Shown: positions 54,107-61,934 of the stretch, piece after piece | Numbering within the stretch: the first letter of the stretch is position 1 | Layout: every line of letters starts with the position of its first letter | NCBI RefSeq assembly: GCF_051278035.1 | Contig: NZ_JBNMNU010000001.1 | Location: forward strand, 1-64,000 | DNA: 64,000 nucleotides | Reading direction: 5' to 3' | Source: Clostridium_AD sp051278035 | Lineage (GTDB): Bacteria > Bacillota > Clostridia > Clostridiales > Clostridiaceae | Notes under the pieces: model-generated | What the model saw: the letters and a program-made list of their open reading frames with translations, nothing else | Told to the model about the DNA's origin: nothing | The model's database searches: none | Program-made: the position numbers and the translations under genes

Positions 54107-57100
54107 TTATATTCCTGCTTTTTCTAATCTTGCTTCTAATAAGTCAATCTTAGTTGTTAATAATTTTATAAGAACGGAAGAATCTTTTTCTCCTTTTACA
54201 ATTCTTGTTTCTAGTTCTGCAATTTTAGCAATTAATAAGTCTATGTAAGCTACCGATTTAAAACCTTTACTATCTGTTCTTACAAACTCTGGATTTGTTT
54301 TTTCTAATTCTTGTGCTATAACTCCATATCTTTTTTGATCCTTTTCAGACTTTATTTCAAAAGTTTTCCAATTAGCTTTAATATGCTTATTGTCTACTTT
54401 TTTAATTTTAGTTTTTAATCTTTCGTCTGAACTTAGAATAAAGTTTGTTGCTGTTACAGTAGAATTAAACGTGGCTGATTGGTCGGAGTTTAATGTTAAG
54501 ACTGTTGTGTTATTTGTTTTAAATAACATTGAAGCCGAGTCATTAGCTTTTATTTCAAAATTACCTGTGCCTCTATGTATTATTTCAGATTCTGCGTTTG
54601 AACCTGCATTATTTCTTATAATTCTTAAACCATAATCAGTATAAGTTGCATCGCTAATTAAATCAATAAAAGAAGTTCCATTACCAGTTCTTCCTTTTCC
54701 AATCTCTAAAAATCTTGTTTCAGTTGAAGAGTTTGAACCTACAATTACACTAGATGCGAATTCAGCTAATAAATTTGATTTTAAACGTAATGCTTCTGTT
54801 ATAGTACCATTTGAACTATTTTGAAATATTAAATCAGCATCATTTCCGTAATTTGATTGCGCTTCAACTAATAATCTATAACCATCATCACCTCCATTTC
54901 CTAAACCAAAATTTAACAATGCGGAATGATTACTTGCGTTTGCATTAAATCTATTAAAAATATTTAATGTTCCACCAATTCCACCACTAACATCTTTACG
55001 TATAGTTCCTTCTGTTGCACTTACACTAGATGTGAAGGTAGCTGCTCCTGCTACATCTATCGTTAATCTTGCAGAACCATTTGTATGTAGTTCTAAATTA
55101 GTACTATTACCAACTGCTGCAAACCTAGCTGCTCCACTTACCGCTTGTGCTTGTAAAGTATTAACCCCATTCAGATATGCTCTAAATCGAGAATCACTAG
55201 AAGTATCTACTATTACACCACCACTAAACAATCCATCCGTTGCACTTACACTACCGTTTACTTGTACTTTATCAGTACCGTTATCTGTTGTAGTTCCAAA
55301 AAGCGTATTTCCACCGTTTAAATAAGAAGCACCATTTGAATTAATTCTAGTACTAACTGCATCTGCACTATTTGTTAAGTCTAATCTTCCATTAAAAGCA
55401 TCAATGTATAATTGAGCTCTAATTCTATTAGAAGCCCCATCATCATTATAAGATACATTTAAACCATCAACTTCTCCATTTTGTGCAATTGGTGCGATAT
55501 TTATTTTTCTTGCTAGTACACTAGAAGTAAATATAGCTGATAAATTTTCTTTAATCCTTAAACCCTCTACGTAATTAGGTGCAACAATAAAGTCATTTCC
55601 TATTGCTCCAAAAATTACACCATTAACGCCTGAAGCATTGTCTTTTATATTAATAAAAGCATTTGAATCCCCACTTTCAAAAGTTGCTATTACGTTTCCT
55701 GTAGCACTATAAGTGTGTAATGGCGTATCTGGATTAGCTACTCCGATACCTAATTCCCCACTAAACAACCCATCAGTAGCACTTATGCTACCGTTTACTT
55801 GTAGTTTATCAGTACCGTTGTCTGTTTCTGTATTTATTAAGAGATTACCATCTGGCGATATTCTCATAGCTTCTGAAATATTTTGTCCGTTGGGCTTTTT
55901 TGAAAATGAGGTAAATGCGCCTGTATCAGAATTAGCATTATTTTTACTAAATAGAATACTATTCATTTTAGTAGTATTTCCGCTTGAATTATATTTAAAG
56001 TTTGAATAAATTTCACGAGAAGGTATTGAACTATAAACATCGTTTGATTTCAAAAGTAAATCCCCATTAAACAATCCATCCGTTGCACTTACAGTAGAAT
56101 TAAAAATAGCGGCTCCTGCTGTGTTAATATCAAAATTACTTGCTGAAATTTGAATAGGACTGTTACCGCCAAAAGTTTCTAAAGATAAATACCTAGCACC
56201 AGCCGAAGCATTATTATTCCAAACTAAAAAACCAGAATTTTGACTACTAAGTTCTTTACCTACTGCAATTGATATATTTTCTGAATTACCTAAACTTGAA
56301 TTTAAGGCTTTAATTGTTGCACCTGTTCCACTTGCACTTACAGTAGAAGCAAAGGTGGCTGATTGGTTTACTCCATTTAAAGTTAAAGCTTGTGTACTTG
56401 CTCCAGTGCTAAATATTAAATTATTTGAAGAACTTGATTTCATAGAAGCACGTAACCCTCCGCCTGCATTTTCTAAGAAAGTATAACCGCCAGCCGTTCT
56501 TGCTATTTTTGCATCTGAACCAATCTCTACACTACCACTAATAGTTACATCAGTTCCATCCGTAGAAATAGGGCTGTCTAACAACGCCCCTGCACTCTTG
56601 TATGGTATAGTTCCTGTGGTTAGTGCGGTTGGTGTTAATGTTGTAGAGCCTAAGTCTCCTGTTACTGTTGCACCTGTTGCTGTAGTTGTTAATTTAGAAA
56701 CATTGTTGTGATATAAATTAACTCCTCCTCCTGCGATTGCAGAAACACCAGCATCAGAAGTATTTACAAAAATAACAGCATTGTTTGATGATGCTAAATG
56801 AATGTCGTTAGAAGTATTTTTAATAGTTAAAATTCCTGTGTTATTCTCAATAGAAGAATTACCTGCACTATGAAATATACTTAAATCATTTCCTGTTCCA
56901 AATTTTGCTTTTTTATTATCTAATAAAGATACATCTCCACTAAATACTCCATCAATTGCCGATATACCTTCTTTACTTATTATAAAAGGAGTTACCGTTG
57001 TTTCACCATCGTTTCCTCCAAGTTTAAATTGATAGCTTCCAAAATTTCCACTACCTTCACTTGAAGTATCTTCAATGTAATTAAATACAACTGATGTGTC

Positions 57101-59875
57101 ATCTAATCCAATTTTTACTACTTGGTCGGAATTACTACCAATTCTAGATATATTTAAGGTATCTGTATTTGTGCTTGTGTTAATATTTATAACTCCCGTT
57201 ATAGTTCCTCCAGCTAAAGGTAAGTAAGGATGCGTGTGCGATAAAGGTGTTCTTGCATCACTTAATCTTGAATCGTCAGTTTTTATATATCCAAATGCTA
57301 AAATATCTGAATCATTTAATTGTGTGTTATTATCAGGAACCGTAACAGATCCACCATTTGTTAATGATATTGTGTGCCCTGAAATATTTAAAGATTGATT
57401 AACAGATGCTCCGTCCTCAACATTTAATAATGTTCTTGCTGCTGATGCTGAATAAGAACGAGCAAAAGTATCTCCTCCATTTGTACCTGTAAAAATACTC
57501 ATTCCTGAGTTTTGTCCAGATGTGCTAAATGAACCCGTTGAATTTAAGTAATTAGCATAAATATGACCACTAGAAGTTCTAACAACTGTTGTTGAATTTG
57601 AATTACCAATATTATTACTGTATTGTAGATATAGATTTCCTACTCCTGTTATTGTTCCTCCAAATATACCACCTGAAGTTGTTATCTGTGTAACACCTGT
57701 ATCAAGAGTATCTACATAATTTTTATTAACTGCATCAGTAGCATCTGTAATTGTATCAATTCCTTGTATCCTTCCTGTTCCTTCAAGAACTATATTGCCG
57801 TTGGTAAACGTTCCTTGTGTTGCTGATATGCTTCCTAAAGACTCTAGGTTTCCGCTTGTAGCTTTTATCTTAAAAACTGGTGATTCTAAATGGTTTAAAA
57901 TATATAAAGCACTTTCGTCAAAATTATCATCACCTGTTTTAATTGCTAATCCTCCTGTATCTGAATTTCCAGAACTATCAATCATTGCCACAACCTTGCT
58001 TGATGCGTCAGTACTTAATGCTAAAAAGGTGCTGTTAGTTGTTACTCTAAACGGGTTAAGCACAGTAGTTGCACCTATAAAAGTTACATCGTTTCCACTT
58101 ACAGTTATTGGCGCTTCTTCTAAAGTATTTGAATCTCCAGATCCAGACCATAAAGCAAGTTTTTGACCTACTCCTTGTCCGTCTAAAACAGAAGAGTTAT
58201 CTACTTTTTGCCAGCCATCACTTCCGTTACCGTCTTCAACATATATTGCCCAGTCTCCAACTTTCCAGTCTGTTTCTCCACTTAAATCTGTATTACCATT
58301 TGTAGAGACAATCCAAAACTGTCCATTACCAGGTGTCAATGAAGATAAATCAGGGTTATCAGAATTTGCATTCCAAGTTCCTTCAAAACTTAATCCTGCT
58401 GGTAGTTCTCCTATTAAGTTTTTAACATAAGCTGTTGTTGCTACACTTGTATTGTTGACTGCATTTGCTTGAGTTATAGCGAGAACTTCATCTGTAAATG
58501 TTTTAACACCTGTTCCTAAAGATTGGTCTCCTGTTAATTTAACATTTTCATTATCTAAAAGAATTACCGCATTGTTACTTGGGTATTTTAAACTTGAAGC
58601 AGTTACTGTTTGACTTTTGTTGTCTTCATCTTCTGGAGTATATCCTAAAGGAGGCAAAGTTGTTGAACCGTTTGTTGTTGTTCCTTGTGATGGTACAAAA
58701 ACCGCCTGCAAAATATTGTCTAAATCGGTTGTTCCGTAAATCATTGCAATTGAGCCTAAATAAAGTCCATTTGCTGCAATGTTTTCCTCCGTATTAAATG
58801 ATGCTGAATTAATACCAAGTACTGCTTCAGTTAAGTTGTTGTAGTATTTTTGACCAGGCTGTATTCTTATATTATTTTCTTGAAATACATAAATCTGTTG
58901 AACACTTGCTAGCGTTGCTGTTGCTGGTATTGCAGTTAGTGATCCATTAAGATCGTATTTTGTTGGATCTATATCTGTAACATCTAGTCCTTCATCTCCA
59001 TTTTGTAATCTATATCTAAAAGTAGCTGGATTTTGTAAAGTTAAATTAAAAAAATGTGGCTGTGAATTTAAAGTATCAAAATTAGCTCCAGGTTTAAAAA
59101 CTGTTCCATTTTCTTTTTTTAATTTCATTCCAGTCGATGTAGCGGGTAGAATTCTATTTCCACTTATCGATCTAAAACCTAAAACATCTAATATGTCTTG
59201 AACTTGACCTCCCATTTCAATGTGAACTGTTGGCTGATTATTAGTTATAAATATAGTTGTTTTGTTTGGGTGTACTATTAATCCAAGCCTAATGTTGTTT
59301 CTTCTTTGTGTTGAAGTAAGAGGTGAAGAGGTTTGTAAAATACCACCACTAGAATTAATTGAAACGTAACTTGCATTATGCGTTGCTAAGAACTGTGGAC
59401 TTATTCCAGTTATTGCGTTCCATGAAATTGGAACAGAAGTAGGGCTATCTATGTCTGTACGTCCATCAACTTTTGTTCCAAACCCTGCTGCAATATCAAA
59501 CTTTGCAGTATCTGAATTTATAGTCAACTCACCTCCTTGTGAAAGTCCAGTCATTGTTGAATTCAAAATTGCATCTAAGTCTTGATCTCCTGTATTTGTT
59601 CCACTTAAATTTAAAAAGGATACGGTATCAGTAGTATTTAAGTCTTGATTAAAAATATTAGGAACATCAAAAGATCCTCCGCTTTGGTCTAGAGATATTG
59701 TTTTTCCTGTAAGATTTATAGATTGCGGCTCAGCATTTATATCTGATCTAATTTCAGCATAAGTTCTTTTGTTTGCTTTTCCAGATCCGTTAATTGTAAT
59801 TATTTCGCCAACAGAATTAGATAATGATAAAGTTAAGTCACCTAGTATGCTTACGTTTTTATTAAATATTTCCAT
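54107..59875 (-). CDS. Giant tail fibre with self-cleaving S74 chaperone
   Basis: In this 1922-residue fibre, the bulk is a run of beta-rich repeats with the recurring unit 'VSATDGLFSG', typical of trimeric beta-helix shafts that bind host surface glycans. The C-terminal ~110 residues form an intramolecular chaperone of the peptidase S74 family: SDERLKTK with the Ser1816/Lys1821 dyad (spacing 5, as in endosialidase chaperones), then YGVIAQELEK and a coiled-coil end. The chaperone drives trimer folding and then cuts itself off. Near-identical DNA segments inside the gene (see repeat at 55221) suggest expansion by recombination. Opposite-strand frames here are shadows. Confidence 0.88.
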   Translation of the reverse strand: MEIFNKNVSILGDLTLSLSNSVGEIITINGSGKANKRTYAEIRSDINAEPQSINLTGKTISLDQSGGSFDVPNIFNQDLNTTDTVSFLNLSGTNTGDQDLDAILNSTMTGLSQGGELTINSDTAKFDIAAGFGTKVDGRTDIDSPTSVPISWNAITGISPQFLATHNASYVSINSSGGILQTSSPLTSTQRRNNIRLGLIVHPNKTTIFITNNQPTVHIEMGGQVQDILDVLGFRSISGNRILPATSTGMKLKKENGTVFKPGANFDTLNSQPHFFNLTLQNPATFRYRLQNGDEGLDVTDIDPTKYDLNGSLTAIPATATLASVQQIYVFQENNIRIQPGQKYYNNLTEAVLGINSASFNTEENIAANGLYLGSIAMIYGTTDLDNILQAVFVPSQGTTTNGSTTLPPLGYTPEDEDNKSQTVTASSLKYPSNNAVILLDNENVKLTGDQSLGTGVKTFTDEVLAITQANAVNNTSVATTAYVKNLIGELPAGLSFEGTWNANSDNPDLSSLTPGNGQFWIVSTNGNTDLSGETDWKVGDWAIYVEDGNGSDGWQKVDNSSVLDGQGVGQKLALWSGSGDSNTLEEAPITVSGNDVTFIGATTVLNPFRVTTNSTFLALSTDASSKVVAMIDSSGNSDTGGLAIKTGDDNFDESALYILNHLESPVFKIKATSGNLESLGSISATQGTFTNGNIVLEGTGRIQGIDTITDATDAVNKNYVDTLDTGVTQITTSGGIFGGTITGVGNLYLQYSNNIGNSNSTTVVRTSSGHIYANYLNSTGSFSTSGQNSGMSIFTGTNGGDTFARSYSASAARTLLNVEDGASVNQSLNISGHTISLTNGGSVTVPDNNTQLNDSDILAFGYIKTDDSRLSDARTPLSHTHPYLPLAGGTITGVININTSTNTDTLNISRIGSNSDQVVKIGLDDTSVVFNYIEDTSSEGSGNFGSYQFKLGGNDGETTVTPFIISKEGISAIDGVFSGDVSLLDNKKAKFGTGNDLSIFHSAGNSSIENNTGILTIKNTSNDIHLASSNNAVIFVNTSDAGVSAIAGGGVNLYHNNVSKLTTTATGATVTGDLGSTTLTPTALTTGTIPYKSAGALLDSPISTDGTDVTISGSVEIGSDAKIARTAGGYTFLENAGGGLRASMKSSSSNNLIFSTGASTQALTLNGVNQSATFASTVSASGTGATIKALNSSLGNSENISIAVGKELSSQNSGFLVWNNNASAGARYLSLETFGGNSPIQISASNFDINTAGAAIFNSTVSATDGLFNGDLLLKSNDVYSSIPSREIYSNFKYNSSGNTTKMNSILFSKNNANSDTGAFTSFSKKPNGQNISEAMRISPDGNLLINTETDNGTDKLQVNGSISATDGLFSGELGIGVANPDTPLHTYSATGNVIATFESGDSNAFINIKDNASGVNGVIFGAIGNDFIVAPNYVEGLRIKENLSAIFTSSVLARKINIAPIAQNGEVDGLNVSYNDDGASNRIRAQLYIDAFNGRLDLTNSADAVSTRINSNGASYLNGGNTLFGTTTDNGTDKVQVNGSVSATDGLFSGGVIVDTSSDSRFRAYLNGVNTLQAQAVSGAARFAAVGNSTNLELHTNGSARLTIDVAGAATFTSSVSATEGTIRKDVSGGIGGTLNIFNRFNANASNHSALLNFGLGNGGDDGYRLLVEAQSNYGNDADLIFQNSSNGTITEALRLKSNLLAEFASSVIVGSNSSTETRFLEIGKGRTGNGTSFIDLISDATYTDYGLRIIRNNAGSNAESEIIHRGTGNFEIKANDSASMLFKTNNTTVLTLNSDQSATFNSTVTATNFILSSDERLKTKIKKVDNKHIKANWKTFEIKSEKDQKRYGVIAQELEKTNPEFVRTDSKGFKSVAYIDLLIAKIAELETRIVKGEKDSSVLIKLLTTKIDLLEARLEKAGI
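55221..55827. repeat. Near-identical module repeats in the fibre gene
   Basis: The 70 bases at 55221-55290 recur at 55758-55827 with 62 matches. Shorter related copies are at 56066-56100 (CCATTAAACAATCCATCCGT) and elsewhere in the gene. They encode the turn 'QVNGSxSATDGLFSG'. High DNA identity inside one gene favours recombination that adds or removes shaft modules. Confidence 0.8.
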
Positions 59876-59876
59876 T

Positions 59877-60599
59877 TTAGTTTAAGTAAACTGTTCCTGC
59901 AGCAGCAGTAACAAATGTTATTATTAAGTTGTTTAAATCAGTATAATTAACTTCACCATGCATTCTGTTTCCGCTATTATCTATAATTATTACTGAGGGT
60001 TTTTTTCCTAAATTATGAGCATTATAAAACCATGTAGAACTTGATGTAAATGTTTTTGAAGCGCTTAAGAAAGGACCTAATGTTTCTGGACCTACGTACT
60101 CTAACTTACTTTCATCTTCTCTTACTCTAACAATTTTAAGTGAACTTCCAACTTTTTCATCAGGAGTGTCATCTAAGGCGTCAAAATTAGTATAATTCCC
60201 TGATGGGTTATCACATGCTAATGAGTCATTTTCCCTAATTACAGCATCTACAAAAGAATTATTAGTAGTTGTGTTATTTATTATTATTTTACATTCATTA
60301 AATCTTCCTGGATCTCCTGAATTGTCTATTACAAAACTTATGTACAGGTCATTAGAAAAAGAAACAGTCATCGTGTTTGTTTCAGTCCAATTAAGACCCT
60401 CTACTCCGTCAACAGTGTAAGACTGTCTAGTCCACATTATTGGGTAAGATGTTGAGCCTTCTAATGAAAATTCAATAGAATCTGACTCTGATGCTGTTAC
60501 TTTGTATACAAATTGAGTAGCACAATCTGTTGATATTTTTGAATACTGTTCTACTTTAAATGTATTTGCGTCTTCTACGTTAAAATTATAATTTGCCAT
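59877..60599 (-). CDS. Tail fibre-associated protein
   Basis: This 240-residue, beta-rich protein has a C-terminal segment HNLGKKPSVIIIDNSGNRMHGEVNYTDLNNLIITF (residues about 193-228). This is a module common at the C-termini of phage tail fibres and baseplate-associated proteins. The N-terminal 130 residues look like an immunoglobulin-like sandwich, and the linker contains DALDDTPDEKVGSSLKIVRV, often found before such ends. It begins in the stop of the cadherin-like gene (TAATG) and is followed one base later by the giant fibre, so it probably joins the fibre to the particle. Confidence 0.62.
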   Translation of the reverse strand: MANYNFNVEDANTFKVEQYSKISTDCATQFVYKVTASESDSIEFSLEGSTSYPIMWTRQSYTVDGVEGLNWTETNTMTVSFSNDLYISFVIDNSGDPGRFNECKIIINNTTTNNSFVDAVIRENDSLACDNPSGNYTNFDALDDTPDEKVGSSLKIVRVREDESKLEYVGPETLGPFLSASKTFTSSSTWFYNAHNLGKKPSVIIIDNSGNRMHGEVNYTDLNNLIITFVTAAAGTVYLN

Positions 60600-61336
60600 T
60601 ATCCTATATATTTTTGTGACCCTGTATCTGAAATCATAAATTGAAAACCTTCTAATTCATTATCAGGTAACTCTTCGCTTAAGTACTTAAGATTTCCTGA
60701 AGTAATTTCGTTCCATACAATTTCTTGATCAGAAACAACGTTTACATCATTTAATTGAAGTTTACCAAATTTTGGTAAAGACAATATTAATAATTTGTAA
60801 GGAGGATTTCCTTCGGGATCTGAATAAGGAGGGTTTAAGCTAGAAGTTAAAGAAGCTGCTGTAAATACAAAAGTATTTCCAAGAACAACGTTACTTTCTC
60901 CATCTCCAACAGAAGATGGGGCTCTATTTATATTACTTCCTACTTTAAACACAACACTGCTAGGGTTAGATGTATGAGTTAATGAACCAACATCTGATAC
61001 TGTAAATTTAAAATAACCATCACCATATCCGTCTTGATTAGTAGAGTCTGAAACATATTGAAAATTGCCAGACTCTAATTGTAGCTTGGTTATTTCGTCA
61101 TTTAAAGAAACTGCAACATTATTTAATTGTAGCTCTCCTGATTTAGGTAAAGAGGTTATTTTAATGTTATTTAAAACGTCTCCTTCTGGATCTACATAAA
61201 ATGGATTTGTTTCTGTTGTAAAGTTCTCTAAAGTAAATACATGCGTTTGATTATATGATAAACTTAGAGATATCCACCCAGTAGAACTTGGTGGTTGGTT
61301 TCCTCTAGCCGATACGTTTAGTGTTATTGTTCCCAT
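60599..61336 (-). CDS. Cadherin/CSPG-like repeat protein (paralogue)
   Basis: This 245-residue protein has two repeats with the same plan as the protein at 44072: THVFTLENFTTETNPFYVDP and FTAASLTSSLNPPYSDPEGN, each followed by SLPKxGxLQLN and ending in a strand with FTVSDVGS or FMISDTGS. The N-terminus is MGTITLNVSARGNQPPSSTG. Such domains are rigid, calcium-site-bearing spacers on virion surfaces. A promoter -7 element and a terminator lie upstream, so fibre expression is separated from the portal gene. Confidence 0.65.
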   Translation of the reverse strand: MGTITLNVSARGNQPPSSTGWISLSLSYNQTHVFTLENFTTETNPFYVDPEGDVLNNIKITSLPKSGELQLNNVAVSLNDEITKLQLESGNFQYVSDSTNQDGYGDGYFKFTVSDVGSLTHTSNPSSVVFKVGSNINRAPSSVGDGESNVVLGNTFVFTAASLTSSLNPPYSDPEGNPPYKLLILSLPKFGKLQLNDVNVVSDQEIVWNEITSGNLKYLSEELPDNELEGFQFMISDTGSQKYIG

Positions 61337-61358
61337 GATTTATTTAATAATTACTAGC

Positions 61359-61366
61359 AAAAATAG
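61359..61366 (-). promoter_or_regulatory. Promoter -7 element for fibre genes
   Basis: TATTTTTG on the minus strand fits TAnnTTTG, 22 bases upstream of the ATG at 61336 and just after the terminator at 61400-61435. No obvious -33 TTG. Confidence 0.35.
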
Positions 61367-61399
61367 GTGTTTTACTAAAAAAAACTACATTTATATTAT

Positions 61400-61435
61400 A
61401 GCTAAAAAAGCACCTTAATTAAAAGATGCTTTGTT
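61400..61435 (-). terminator. Intrinsic terminator
   Basis: AAAGCA (61407-61412) pairs with TGCTTT (61427-61432). After a C-A mismatch the stem continues with CTT/AAG. On the minus strand a run of T follows. It ends the portal/membrane-protein unit. Confidence 0.72.
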
Positions 61436-61447
61436 ATTTATTCTTTA

Positions 61448-61927
61448 TTATTTCTTTTTTGAAAATAAATTTTTAACATTCATTTTACCAGGATATTTAT
61501 CCATAAGCTTTCTTGCAAAACTTCTAAATCCTAACACATCTATTAAAACAAAACCTAATCCCCAAAAATACCATTCAGGAAGATTCGACAAAGATTGATA
61601 AGATTCACTAAATAATATATTTAACTTTTCCCATTCTCCTGTTTTATATGCTACAATAAAAGGAACTACTGTTACTACAAATAAAGGAGCTAAAAATAAA
61701 TAAACAACAGCTTCGTCTTTTTTTGTATTTTTTTTATCTCTATTTGTTATCAAATCAATTGCTAAATCACCTTCTGTTTCAGAGTTGATTCTTCTTACTT
61801 GAGCATTTGTAGTTGCTTCTTCTATTTTAAATTTATTTTCAATTTTTAATGATTTTAGTTTAGCCCTATTGTTTAAAGCTGATTTTCCAATTCCCAGTAA
61901 ATCAGTTATTACTCCAAGTATATTCAT
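61448..61927 (-). CDS. Membrane protein, holin-like
   Basis: In this 159-residue protein, after an N-terminal helical, charged region (1-72) come two hydrophobic segments: about 73-93 (YLFLAPLFVVTVVPFIVAY) and 118-137 (WYFWGLGFVLIDVLGF). The C-terminus is basic. The plan resembles the small holin-like proteins of gene-transfer agents and several phages encoded near the portal. Since a second, more typical holin sits beside the endolysin, this one may be a structural or ejection-related membrane protein instead. It follows the portal gene by 7 bases. Confidence 0.5.
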   Translation of the reverse strand: MNILGVITDLLGIGKSALNNRAKLKSLKIENKFKIEEATTNAQVRRINSETEGDLAIDLITNRDKKNTKKDEAVVYLFLAPLFVVTVVPFIVAYKTGEWEKLNILFSESYQSLSNLPEWYFWGLGFVLIDVLGFRSFARKLMDKYPGKMNVKNLFSKKK

Positions 61928-61934
61928 TTTTTAA

